Positions 28,453-36,958 of a stretch of 43,787 bases of DNA are shown here, piece by piece (position 1 is the first letter of the stretch; each line of letters opens with the position of its first letter). Origin of the DNA: Halothiobacillus sp. (GTDB taxonomy: Bacteria > Pseudomonadota > Gammaproteobacteria > Halothiobacillales > Halothiobacillaceae). The stretch spans positions 1 to 43,787 of the forward strand of contig JAGDVP010000008.1 in the NCBI GenBank assembly GCA_023255735.1, in the 5' to 3' direction. The position numbers were made by a program, and so were the translations under genes. A model generated the notes under the pieces. That model had not been told where the DNA came from. It made no database searches and worked only from the letters and a program-made list of their open reading frames with translations.

Positions 28453-28635
28453 CGACTTCGACATTTTAGCTTGCAAAGCTTAGGACAGAAGCAGAATTGT
28501 TACGCTAGACTACGAGCCGATCTTGGCCGCGCTCGGCGCCAGCATTCCACCGTGAATTTAGGGGTATTGCCCCTTCTGCACAGCGCTAATTCCAACACAG
28601 CTTGCGCCTTAACCTTATGATTAGAGATTACTTTC

Positions 28636-29973
28636 ATGTCACCTGAACAGTCTCGTTCTGCCCACCCTGAGCTTGATGCCCGCTATTGCGGCCCCTTGCT
28701 TGAGATTGAATCGCACATTATCCAATGTCATCGAGCGATCGAAGCGTGGTTCCGCAGCCAATGGCTACAGCACCCCGCGCCTTTTTATGCCTCGGTGGAT
28801 TTGCGCAATGCCGGATTCAAGCTCGCGCCTGTGGATACCAACTTATTCCCGGCGGGATTTAACAACCTGAACCATATTTTCGATCCCCTCATGGTGCAGG
28901 CGATTCAGGCGGCGGTTGAGCATGCTTGCCCCAAGGCGCGGGATATTTTAATTATTCCCGAGCGCCACACGCGCAATTTATTTTATCTGGAATCGCTGGC
29001 CGCCTTGGTCGATTTTGTTGAACTGGCGGGCTTTGGTGTGCGCATAGGATCGCTCGAACCGATTGAGGAGCCGCTCAAGTTTGAGCTCCCCTCGGGGCGG
29101 CATTTAACGCAGCATCCCATTTGTCGGGTGGGTCGGCGGATTGAAGTGGATGGGTTTTCCCCCTGCACTATTTTGCTGAATAATGATTTATCCGGCGGGC
29201 GCTTGGCAATTTTGGATGATCTGGAGCAATCCGTTATCCCGCCTATCGAGCTTGGCTGGTGGAACCGCTCAAAATTCGAACATTTTTCGATTTATCAACG
29301 CATTACTGCCGAACTTTGTGCCTTAATTAATCTCGACCCTTGGTATTTAACCCCGCTCATGCGAGATTGCGGGCATATTGATTTTCTAAAACGCGAAGGC
29401 GAGGAATGTCTTGAGCGGCAAGTGCGAGATTTACTCCATGAAATTCAACGGAAATATGATCAGCACGATATTAAAGAGCAGCCGTTTGTCGTCATTAAAG
29501 CCGATGCCGGCACGTATGGCATGGGGGTCATGACGGCGCAATCTGCCGAGGAAGTTACCCAGCTAAATCGCAAGCAGCGCACCAAAATGAGCACCAGTAA
29601 AGAGGGTTTAGGCATTAACCGGGTGCTGATTCAAGAGGGGGTACACAGCTTTGAAAAGGTCGCTATTAACGATGAGGATCAACGGTTTGTGGCAGAGCCG
29701 GTTATTTACATGGTGGACCATTTCGTGGTGGGCGGGTTTTATCGCGTCCATACCGAAAAAGATATTAACGAAAGCCTGAACTCCCCCGGCGCCTCGTTTG
29801 TACCCTTACCCTTCAACGAGGCTTGCAGCTTGCCGGCCGCCGGCGCCTCGCCCGATAGCGAACGCAATCGGTTATATGTGTACGGCGTCGTGGCGCGACT
29901 GGCACTATTGGCGGCGGCAATCGAATATCAATCCTTCTCGCACAACCAAACCGCGCAAGAGATTCCCGCATGA
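28636..29973 (+). CDS. gshA: Glutamate-cysteine ligase, ferrooxidans-type GshA
   Basis: This enzyme joins glutamate and cysteine in the first step of glutathione synthesis. The 445-residue protein belongs to the proteobacterial GshA group first defined in Acidithiobacillus ferrooxidans, which differs from E. coli GshA. Landmarks are YASVDLRNAGFKLAPVDTNLFPAGFNN near the N-terminus, the FVVIKADAGTYGMGVM loop (about residue 285-300), and the EPVIYMVDHFVVGGFYRVH block near the C-terminus. Overlap with gshB by 4 bases strengthens the call. The start at ATG 28636 has only a weak ribosome site. Confidence 0.9.
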   Translation: MSPEQSRSAHPELDARYCGPLLEIESHIIQCHRAIEAWFRSQWLQHPAPFYASVDLRNAGFKLAPVDTNLFPAGFNNLNHIFDPLMVQAIQAAVEHACPKARDILIIPERHTRNLFYLESLAALVDFVELAGFGVRIGSLEPIEEPLKFELPSGRHLTQHPICRVGRRIEVDGFSPCTILLNNDLSGGRLAILDDLEQSVIPPIELGWWNRSKFEHFSIYQRITAELCALINLDPWYLTPLMRDCGHIDFLKREGEECLERQVRDLLHEIQRKYDQHDIKEQPFVVIKADAGTYGMGVMTAQSAEEVTQLNRKQRTKMSTSKEGLGINRVLIQEGVHSFEKVAINDEDQRFVAEPVIYMVDHFVVGGFYRVHTEKDINESLNSPGASFVPLPFNEACSLPAAGASPDSERNRLYVYGVVARLALLAAAIEYQSFSHNQTAQEIPA

Positions 29974-30938
29974 AGCTCGGCATCGTGATGGATCCGATCA
30001 GCCAAATAAAGCCCTATAAAGACACCTCGTTTGCCCTGCTTCTGGCGGCTCAAGCGCGCGGCTGGGCGGTCTTTTATATAGAACCCAACTGGCTTTACTT
30101 AGAAGATGGCCAAGCCCACGCAAAATGGCACCCTGTGACTGTGTTTGACAGGCCCGATGCTTGGTTTGAACTCGGTGCGGCTGAGCAAGGCAATCTCGCC
30201 TGGCTTGACATCATCATCCAGCGGCAAGACCCGCCGATAAATTCTAATTATCATTATGTAACCGCTATTCTGGCACTGGCTGAGCGCCAAGGCGTGCTGG
30301 TCGCCAACCGGCCAAATGCGCTGCGTGCCGCCAATGAAAAATTGCTCGCGCAACACTACCCCGATTTATGCCCGCCCACCCTCGTCACCCGCGATCCGGA
30401 GTTGCTGCGGGCTTTTTTAGCAAGCCACGGGCATATCGTTCTAAAACCGCTGGATGCCATGGGCGGCGCATCAATTTTTCAAATTCAAGCGGGCGATTTA
30501 AACACCGCCGTCATTATTGAAACCATGACGGCGCAAGGCTTAACCATGGCGCAAAAATTTTTGCCCGCCGTACGGATGGGCGATCGGCGCATTTTGCTGA
30601 TTAATGGTCAACCGGTCGATCATGCCTTATTGCGGGTGCCGCGTGCCGATGAGTTCCGCGCCAACCTTGCCGCCGGTGGCTTAGGAGAAGTTGTGCCGTT
30701 GCGGCCCCGTGATCGTGAAATTGCCGCGCGCGTCGGTCCGGATTTAACCGCGGCAGGCTTTTGGTTTGTCGGCCTTGATGTGATTGGCGATTACTTAACC
30801 GAAATCAATGTAACGAGCCCCACCTGCGCGCGTGAGATTGATGCCGTGTGCCACAATGATCCGGCCGGGCAATTGCTGGACTTTTTAGCGCAACGGCGCC
30901 TCAATGCGCCCGCCTCCTCTACCTGCCTGCCCGTCTGA
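29970..30938 (+). CDS. gshB: Glutathione synthetase GshB
   Basis: GshB adds glycine to gamma-glutamylcysteine using ATP. The 322-residue ATP-grasp protein has the N-terminal MKLGIVMDPISQIKPYKDTSFALLLAAQ pattern and the nucleotide-binding loop VLKPLDAMGGASIF. Further motifs are RRILLINGQPVDHALLRVP and the metal-binding FVGLDVIGDYLTEINVTSPT. Start overlaps gshA by 4 bases (ATGA), so the two steps of the pathway are translationally coupled. The apbE gene follows after 12 bases. Confidence 0.96.
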   Translation: MKLGIVMDPISQIKPYKDTSFALLLAAQARGWAVFYIEPNWLYLEDGQAHAKWHPVTVFDRPDAWFELGAAEQGNLAWLDIIIQRQDPPINSNYHYVTAILALAERQGVLVANRPNALRAANEKLLAQHYPDLCPPTLVTRDPELLRAFLASHGHIVLKPLDAMGGASIFQIQAGDLNTAVIIETMTAQGLTMAQKFLPAVRMGDRRILLINGQPVDHALLRVPRADEFRANLAAGGLGEVVPLRPRDREIAARVGPDLTAAGFWFVGLDVIGDYLTEINVTSPTCAREIDAVCHNDPAGQLLDFLAQRRLNAPASSTCLPV

Positions 30939-30950
30939 AGCGAGCCCTCC

Positions 30951-32024
30951 ATGCCCACCCGCCGTCATTTTTTAACCACACTGGCTTTAAGCCCGTGGCT
31001 TGTTACGGGGTGCAGCAAACCCCAAACCCAGATCGTGGAAGAGGGTTTTACGGTGTTTAACCTGCCGATGACCTTGCGCTTTGCCAATGAGTCGGCGAAC
31101 GCCATTACCCAAACGATAAATGCCGCCGCCAGCATTGTGGAACCGTTTTATAAAAGCATTCACCCTTGGAAACCCAGCGATTTAACGCGCCTTAATGCGG
31201 AACTTGCTGCCACAGGGCGCGGCACGGCCACACCCCACATCATTGAGCTAATTAGCATCTCCCGCCAGCTTTTTGAGGCAAGCTTAGGCACGTTTGATCC
31301 CACCATCGGCGCGCTCATTGCCGCGTGGGGGTTTCATAATAGCCATGTCACCGAACCCCACCCGTTGCCATCAGATGAGTATTTAGATGCATGGCTTGAA
31401 AATCCGCCCAGCATGAACGATGTGTCGGTTGAAGGGCTTGAGGTACGGGTTACCAATCGGCGGGTGCAATTTGATTTTAATGGCTGCGCGGAGGGCTTTG
31501 CCGGGCATCTGGTTATCCAAGCCGCCCAACAAGCCGGCATCAAAAACTGCCTGTTTGATACCGGCGGGGATTTATTCATGATTGGCCAAGCGGGCGATAA
31601 ACCTTGGCATTTAGCGATTGAAAACCCCTTAAAACGCGGCGTGCTGGCTAGCATCAATCTCTCAGGCAGCACAGCGGCCAATGGCCATCAGTCCTTAAAC
31701 AGCTCAGGCAATTACGAGCATCGTTTCATCTATAAGGGCGAGGCGTACTCGCATATCATCAACCCAAAAACCGCCCGCCCCGTGCGCCGAGTGGCCGGCA
31801 GCACCGTGTGGGGGAATCATTACGGCATTAGCGATGGCGCAACCAAAGGTGTGATGATGCTTGAGCCCGCCCAATTGTCGCTTATGATTCAAAAGCTCAA
31901 ATTACAAGGCGTTCTGTTCATGGAAGAAAATGGCGATCTTTGGGTAAGCCAGGCAATGCGCGATCATATTGAGCTCATTTCACCCGTTGCCGATCTGCGT
32001 GCGCTGCACCTCATTCCCGATTAA
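30951..32024 (+). CDS. apbE: FAD:protein FMN transferase, ApbE-like lipoprotein
   Basis: ApbE proteins attach FMN covalently to periplasmic or membrane subunits such as those of Na+-NQR or Rnf. The 357-residue precursor has a lipobox LVTGC with the lipid-carrying C21 and a preceding RR pair. The catalytic domain shows FDPTIGALIAAWGF, DFNGCAEGFAGHLV, CLFDTGGDLF and SHIINPKTARPV. The usual GGIAKGYA segment is replaced by NGCAEGFA, an unusual but recognisable variant. It follows gshB by 12 bases, so it may share the transcript. No Nqr or Rnf gene is in the window. Confidence 0.88.
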   Translation: MPTRRHFLTTLALSPWLVTGCSKPQTQIVEEGFTVFNLPMTLRFANESANAITQTINAAASIVEPFYKSIHPWKPSDLTRLNAELAATGRGTATPHIIELISISRQLFEASLGTFDPTIGALIAAWGFHNSHVTEPHPLPSDEYLDAWLENPPSMNDVSVEGLEVRVTNRRVQFDFNGCAEGFAGHLVIQAAQQAGIKNCLFDTGGDLFMIGQAGDKPWHLAIENPLKRGVLASINLSGSTAANGHQSLNSSGNYEHRFIYKGEAYSHIINPKTARPVRRVAGSTVWGNHYGISDGATKGVMMLEPAQLSLMIQKLKLQGVLFMEENGDLWVSQAMRDHIELISPVADLRALHLIPD

Positions 32025-32109
32025 TATGATTGAAACCATTGCCGCGATAGCGACCGCTCAAGGGCAGCCAAGCCTGTGCACAACCCAGGTAAAACAACAA
32101 GGATGAATC

Positions 32110-32862
32110 ATGAATCAATGGGCACTCGATCAAAACAGCATCGCCAGCGATAGACGATTTATAGCCGCCTTGGTCGTCGCCCTGCTGGTGCATGCCGCCT
32201 TACTGATGGTGGCTTTTATCCGACCTGCCCCCACCCCGCCGCCGCCCCGCACCATCGAGCTCACCTTAGATGCACCACTCGCAGACCAAACCACCGATGC
32301 CAGCCCCGAGGCCAACCCCATCCCCAACACCGAACTTGCCCCGCAGGCCATAACCAGCGCACAAGGCGACCCCGACCCCAAATACGCCCTACCCAAGGCC
32401 GGCGCGGGCATCACCACAACCGGCAACGCCGGCGTAACCGACACCCAAGACCAATCAAGTGCGCCCGATACCTTCACACGCTTAAATAACGCGGTGAGCC
32501 AATCGCTCAAAACCGGCTACATGACCAGCAAAAGCCAAGATGGGCCGATTGGTGCCTATTTATCGAGCTGGAAACGGCAGGTGGAGCAATATGGCAACGC
32601 GCACTACCCCCAGAATCTTGCAGAGCAAGCCCTATCGGGGCAGCTCATACTGGATGTCACGATCGATAAACACGGCCATATTTTGAACATCGCCATTCGA
32701 CAATCATCCGGCAACCCCGCCATTGATGCCGCCGCGCGCAGGCTCGTGCAGCTCGCCTCGCCGTATGCGCCTTTTCCTGCCGCCATGGCAGCACAATTTG
32801 ATCAAATCATCATCACTCGGACATGGGCTTTCTCCAGCGGCAATGCACTCAGCACCCAGTAA
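32110..32862 (+). CDS. tonB: TonB-family energy transducer
   Basis: TonB spans the periplasm and powers outer-membrane receptors. The 250-residue protein has an N-terminal membrane helix (about residues 16-37, IAALVVALLVHAALLMVAFI) with the conserved-type His in HAALL. A Pro-rich stretch starting PAPTPPPPRTIEL follows, then a linker and a C-terminal TonB domain with LSGQLILDVTIDKHGHILNIAIRQSSGNPAIDAAARR. AAGGAT precedes the ATG. No exbB or exbD is adjacent, so the energising complex must be encoded elsewhere or shared. Confidence 0.87.
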   Translation: MNQWALDQNSIASDRRFIAALVVALLVHAALLMVAFIRPAPTPPPPRTIELTLDAPLADQTTDASPEANPIPNTELAPQAITSAQGDPDPKYALPKAGAGITTTGNAGVTDTQDQSSAPDTFTRLNNAVSQSLKTGYMTSKSQDGPIGAYLSSWKRQVEQYGNAHYPQNLAEQALSGQLILDVTIDKHGHILNIAIRQSSGNPAIDAAARRLVQLASPYAPFPAAMAAQFDQIIITRTWAFSSGNALSTQ

Positions 32863-33069
32863 AAAGCCTTCAGCGTCAAACATGAGCCCGCTCTGGGTTC
32901 AGCTCTTCGTGACTTTTTCATCAAGACAATCGTTGCGCCGCTGGGAGGAGAAACCTATACTCCCGCGTTGCTTGCGTGCTGGCATTAACTTAGATAGCTA
33001 CGCAAACGGTTCAGTTTAGACACAACACAATAGCATTAGCGTTACGCGCTAAGAATGAGGTTTTGGCAC

Positions 33070-33486
33070 ATGGCAGTCACACTCCCACCTGGTTATAAGC
33101 CCTCGGAAAATGAAGAATACATGAACCCGATGCAGCTCGAATATTTTCGGCAAAAGTTGCTGGCATGGCGTGAAGAATTGGTTCAAGAGTCCGAAACCAC
33201 GGTTAACCACATGCGCGAAGAAAACTGGCAAGAGCCGGATATTAACGATCGCGCTTCGCTGGAATCGGATGCCGCTCTTGAGCTGCGCACTCGGGATCGA
33301 TACCGCAAACTCATCAATAAAATCGACAAAACCTTAAAGCAAATTTCCGAAGGCAACTACGGTTTTTGCGAAGAAACTGGTGATGAAATTGGCATTCGCC
33401 GGCTCGAAGCCCGCCCAATTGCCACCCTCACCATCGAAGCCCAGGAGCGGCACGAGCGCATGGAACGGGTACAACGCGATGATTAA
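33070..33486 (+). CDS. dksA: RNA polymerase-binding transcription factor DksA, zinc-ligand-poor form
   Basis: DksA enters the RNA polymerase secondary channel and with ppGpp inhibits rRNA promoters. The protein (138 residues from ATG 33070) has the coiled-coil arms with [20 protein letters not shown] and the tip segment [17 protein letters not shown]. The globular domain reads [22 protein letters not shown]. Of the four zinc ligands only C100 remains; T103, T121 and A124 replace the others, with exact spacing C-x2-T-x17-T-x2-A. Similar Cys-poor DksA forms occur in several proteobacteria. ATG 33070 is chosen over 33055 because GAGG lies 9 bases upstream. Confidence 0.93.
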   Translation: MAVTLPPGYKPSENEEYMNPMQLEYFRQKLLAWREELVQESETTVNHMREENWQEPDINDRASLESDAALELRTRDRYRKLINKIDKTLKQISEGNYGFCEETGDEIGIRRLEARPIATLTIEAQERHERMERVQRDD

Positions 33487-34120
33487 CCGCCAAGTTCCCC
33501 AGCAAAGCAAACGCCGTTTTTTGCAGGCCCTGAGCTTAAGCTTGGGCTTAAGCGTGGCCGTGCTCATGGCGCCGCTGGCTCATGCTGCGCCCGCCACCCC
33601 AACCGCCGCCATTCAACCCGTATCGGTTGAAATCACCACCAATCAGGGCAAGATCGTTTTAGCATTGGATTCGGCCAAAGCACCCAAATCCGTCGCTAAT
33701 TTTCTGGCCTATGTTCATGAAGGTTTTTATAACGGCACCATCTTTCATCGCGTTATTCCGGGCTTTATGATTCAGGGCGGGGGCTTTACGCCGAATTTCG
33801 CCCAAAAGCCCACCCACATGCCCATCGCCAATGAAGCCAATAATGGTCTTGCCAATACCCGGGGCACCCTTGCTATGGCGCGCACGAGCAACCCCAACTC
33901 GGCTACTAGCCAGTTTTTCATCAATGTGGCCGATAACGATTTTCTAAACTACTCAGGTCCTGGCCCACAAAGCGCAGGCTATGCCGTATTCGGGCATGTC
34001 ACCGCCGGGATGGATGTGGTTGATAAAATTGCCAAAACTCCCACGGGCAGCCAAGGCCCTTTCCCGCAAGATGTCCCAAAGCAAACGGTACTGATCGAAT
34101 CGATTAAGGTTCTACCCTAA
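33479..34120 (+). CDS. Periplasmic cyclophilin-type peptidyl-prolyl isomerase
   Basis: The 213-residue precursor has a signal peptide ([20 protein letters not shown], ending near AHAAPA). The cyclophilin domain shows [36 protein letters not shown] and [19 protein letters not shown]. The active-site Arg, Phe and Gln residues are present. It resembles PpiA of E. coli. The start ATG at 33479 overlaps the end of dksA by 8 bases, suggesting coupling; the longer frame from 33380 lies inside dksA. Export is inferred from the signal peptide. Confidence 0.92.
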   Translation: MINRQVPQQSKRRFLQALSLSLGLSVAVLMAPLAHAAPATPTAAIQPVSVEITTNQGKIVLALDSAKAPKSVANFLAYVHEGFYNGTIFHRVIPGFMIQGGGFTPNFAQKPTHMPIANEANNGLANTRGTLAMARTSNPNSATSQFFINVADNDFLNYSGPGPQSAGYAVFGHVTAGMDVVDKIAKTPTGSQGPFPQDVPKQTVLIESIKVLP

Positions 34121-34164
34121 CTTAAAGCGGCAGGCTCCTACGTGATCGCAAAATCCTCCGCCCT

Positions 34165-35271
34165 ATGAGCCGCGCACCTGCCTTGATGGTGCGAACGACA
34201 GACGCACTTCATCACGCCTGCGGGGTGCTGGCCACGGCACCCACGGCCATGCTTGATACCGAATTTATGCGCGAATCAACCTATTTCCCGCAATTGTGTT
34301 TGGTGCAAATCGCCACCCCCAATGCCCTGTGGTTATTCGATCCGTTGGCGGTTGAGCTCAGCCCCCTTTGGGCGACCCTCAATGCCCGCACCGCCCCTTT
34401 AGTGCTGCACGCCGCCGAGCAAGATTTAGAACTGATGTATCAGGCCGCCCACACCGTGCCCCCAATCCTGCGCGATAGCCAAATCGCCGCCGCGTTTTTA
34501 GGCATGGGCGATCAAATCGGTTACGGCAATTTGGTGCAGCACCTACTCGGGATCACCCTAGATAAATCCCAAAGCCGCACCAACTGGGCGCACCGCCCTT
34601 TGAGCGAAGCCCAGCAGCGCTATGCCGCCGATGATGTGCATTACCTTGCGCTGATTTACCCCGCACTGCGCCAGCGTTTGGCAGAGTGCGGGCGCTTGGC
34701 TTGGTTTGAAGAAGACTGCGCCGCATTAAGCAACACCCAGCGTTTTGAGCCGCAAACAAGCGGGCTCTGGCGGCGGGTGCGGGGTCAACAACTGCTGCGC
34801 CCCACCCAGCGCCGCGTACTGCAAGCCATTGCCCTCTGGCGCGAGCAATGGGCGCGCCAGCTTGATTTACCCCGCCGCTGGGTGCTCAGCGATGAGCAAG
34901 CCTTAGAGCTCGCCAATTCGCGCGGCTTTCGTGCCGACATTGTAAGCCGCAGCCAAAATGCTCGGCACACACTCAGCCCCGAGCAAATTCAAGATTTGCG
35001 CGCAACGGTTGATCGCGCCCGCCAATTACCTCTCGATGACAGCCCCGAGTGGCACAGCAACAGCCGGCTTGATCCCGACACCACAGCCCTCCTTGCCCTC
35101 ATGCAAACCAAAGTTGCCGCCTTAAGCCGCGCGCTTGGCATCAGTGCCTCATTACTTGCCACAATGGATGATCTGCAAAAGCTCATTGCAGCGCCCACTG
35201 CCCCCGGCAAGCTCAATCAAGGCTGGCGCGGTGAAGTCGTCGGCGCGCCGCTCAAAGCGCTGCTACCTTAA
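34165..35271 (+). CDS. rnd: Ribonuclease D
   Basis: RNase D trims 3' ends of tRNA precursors and other small RNAs. The 368-residue protein has the DEDD exonuclease motifs MLDTEFMRE, LHAAEQDLELM and YAADDVHYL. C-terminal HRDC-like helices follow (LRPTQRRVLQAIALWREQWARQLDLPRRWVLSDEQALELA and the LSPEQIQDLR area). Length matches E. coli Rnd (375). The first ATG has no strong ribosome site, and ATG at 34186 is an alternative. It is on the plus strand between the cyclophilin and a BolA-family gene. Confidence 0.94.
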   Translation: MSRAPALMVRTTDALHHACGVLATAPTAMLDTEFMRESTYFPQLCLVQIATPNALWLFDPLAVELSPLWATLNARTAPLVLHAAEQDLELMYQAAHTVPPILRDSQIAAAFLGMGDQIGYGNLVQHLLGITLDKSQSRTNWAHRPLSEAQQRYAADDVHYLALIYPALRQRLAECGRLAWFEEDCAALSNTQRFEPQTSGLWRRVRGQQLLRPTQRRVLQAIALWREQWARQLDLPRRWVLSDEQALELANSRGFRADIVSRSQNARHTLSPEQIQDLRATVDRARQLPLDDSPEWHSNSRLDPDTTALLALMQTKVAALSRALGISASLLATMDDLQKLIAAPTAPGKLNQGWRGEVVGAPLKALLP

Positions 35272-35322
35272 CCGGTTACACCTAAATTCATTCATCTTAA
35301 CGCTATATTTTGAGGGTAAATC

Positions 35323-35544
35323 ATGAATCCCGCTGACATCATCCAACTCATACAATCCGCCATTCCCGATGCCCTCGTGCAGCCCGAAGGGGAAGGCTGC
35401 AGCTTCAAAATTGCCGTCACAAGCCGCGAATTTGCCGGTAAAACCCTACTCCAGCAACATCAAATGGTGAATAAAATTTTAGCCCCCGCGCTGGCTTCGG
35501 GCGCCCTGCATGCCATCACACTTAACACCAAAACCCCCGCCTAA
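35323..35544 (+). CDS. BolA/IbaG-family protein
   Basis: The 73-residue protein has the BolA fold signature: EGEGCSFKIAVTSREFAGKTLLQQHQMVNKILAPAL, then LHAITLNTKTP. The residues resemble IbaG (YrbA) rather than BolA itself. BolA-family proteins pair with monothiol glutaredoxins in iron-sulfur trafficking. The Cys in GCSFK could be a cluster ligand; that is inference. GAGGGT lies 6 bases before the ATG. A DUF1244 protein follows 20 bases downstream, so the two small proteins are probably co-translated. Confidence 0.86.
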   Translation: MNPADIIQLIQSAIPDALVQPEGEGCSFKIAVTSREFAGKTLLQQHQMVNKILAPALASGALHAITLNTKTPA

Positions 35545-35564
35545 TATTTTTGGAGCCGCACACC

Positions 35565-35894
35565 ATGTCACAAACCGCCCCAAACCCAGTTGATAACAAC
35601 ACCCATGATCAAACCGCTTGGGAAGCCGCCGCCTTTCGCCGTTTGGTGGCTCACTTGCAAGCACGAACTGATGTGCAAAATATCGACATGATGAATCTCA
35701 CCGGCTTTTGCCGAAATTGCTTATCCCGCTGGTATCGTGAAGCCGCGCAAGCGCACGGCACAAATTTAAGCGATTTTGATGCCCGCGTAGCGGTATACGG
35801 CATGCCCTATGAAGACTGGAAGGCTCTGCATCAAAGCGAAGCCACCGCCGCGCAAAAAGCCGAGTTTACCCAAGCCATTAAGCAACATGACTAA
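35565..35894 (+). CDS. DUF1244 family protein
   Basis: The 109-residue protein carries the two hallmarks of DUF1244: VQNIDMMNLTGFCRNCLSRWY and AVYGMPYEDWKALHQ. The CRNC pair is conserved in the family and could bind metal or a cofactor. Its function is unknown to me. ATG 35565 is preferred because TGGAG lies 9 bases upstream; the longer frame begins with TTG. It is encoded directly after a BolA-type gene. The gap to the convergent gene at 36014 has no clear terminator. Confidence 0.88.
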   Translation: MSQTAPNPVDNNTHDQTAWEAAAFRRLVAHLQARTDVQNIDMMNLTGFCRNCLSRWYREAAQAHGTNLSDFDARVAVYGMPYEDWKALHQSEATAAQKAEFTQAIKQHD

Positions 35895-36013
35895 CCCGCA
35901 ATGTCGGCGGGAGCTGATTGGGGTTGCGCTGTTAAATTTTAGGTGTTTGAGGATTGAATGTGGCAGCACCCAAGCCCATGTGCCGCGCGCTTAAAAACCC
36001 GGAACTTCAGCGG

Positions 36014-36916
36014 TTAAAATGTCGGCCAAACGCCTTTCGCGATCGATTGCGTCACCTTGTCGGTATAAAACGCCACCTTGGCATTATCATAAAGCTCCGT
36101 ATCGTTCGCCGTCATCACCCGATACCAACCGGTGTAAATCGCAATGAGTTGCTCGGGCGTATAATCTGCCACCTTGCGCGGATCGGGGTTATCGCCGGCC
36201 AGTTGCGCCAGCTGTTTTTGGGTAAGCTCTGCAATGTGTACCACGGTTTCAACCAGCAAATCTTGGCTGTGGGCAGGCGCCGTGCGCGCTAAAATCGCGG
36301 CGGCATCTTTAACCGCATTGGGATGCGTTTGCAAAATTTTTGCAACTTTATTGAGCATATCGGCTGAACCCATTAAAGCGCGACTGGCCGGCACGGGAAA
36401 CCCATTGCCGCCGGTCGATTCCACCTGCAACTTGGCAATAGCCACCACCACCGTTAAGCGCGGCAGGTTTAATTCACGGGCGCGCCGATCAGCAATTTTG
36501 AGCGAATCGGGGGTGATGGCCATGCCACTACCCAGCCACTTTTGAATGGTGGTGGATAAATTTTCTCGCTCGATATACTGCATTTGGCCAATATTCCAGG
36601 GGAGAATTTTATCGACCAGCACTTCACGGACGAGCTTTTTCTCATCCGATGTCGCGCTCGGTGCCGTCATAATTTGCGTGCCCCCGCTGGGGCTACAGGT
36701 GCCGTAGAGGGTTTTATCATCGCCATTGACCACATCAGACAAGGTAATATCTACCGTGCCATCGGGGTTCATGGCTGTAATTAGGCCATCGGCATAGCCA
36801 TCGTTCATCAGGTTCTCGGAATAGAGCGGAATAAACACACGGCTCCCTACGGCGAACGGGGCGGCCTGCGCCACACCGCCCACAACCAACAATAACAAGG
36901 CAAACACTATGTTCAT
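36014..36916 (-). CDS. Secreted protein of unknown family with N-terminal SH3/Tudor-like segment
   Basis: The 300-residue precursor begins with a signal peptide (MNIVFALLLLVVGGVAQA, cleavage likely before APF). Mature residues about 20-75 read FAVGSRVFIPLYSENLMNDG, then YADGLITAMNPDGTVDITLSDV, a pattern like small SH3/Tudor-type barrels. A mostly helical part follows, with LPWNIGQMQYIERENLST and a C-terminal YNAK-like DNAKVAFYTDKVTQSIAKG. There is a Cys at LYGTCSPSGG. I do not recognise the family. ATG 36916 has AAGG about 8 bases upstream, better than the TTG at 36919. It is divergent from the spermidine-synthase-like gene with only about 40 bases between starts. Confidence 0.8.
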   Translation of the reverse strand: MNIVFALLLLVVGGVAQAAPFAVGSRVFIPLYSENLMNDGYADGLITAMNPDGTVDITLSDVVNGDDKTLYGTCSPSGGTQIMTAPSATSDEKKLVREVLVDKILPWNIGQMQYIERENLSTTIQKWLGSGMAITPDSLKIADRRARELNLPRLTVVVAIAKLQVESTGGNGFPVPASRALMGSADMLNKVAKILQTHPNAVKDAAAILARTAPAHSQDLLVETVVHIAELTQKQLAQLAGDNPDPRKVADYTPEQLIAIYTGWYRVMTANDTELYDNAKVAFYTDKVTQSIAKGVWPTF

Positions 36917-36958
36917 CAATCAACCTTTAATAAAAATGACACCGTGGTTATAGCATCA

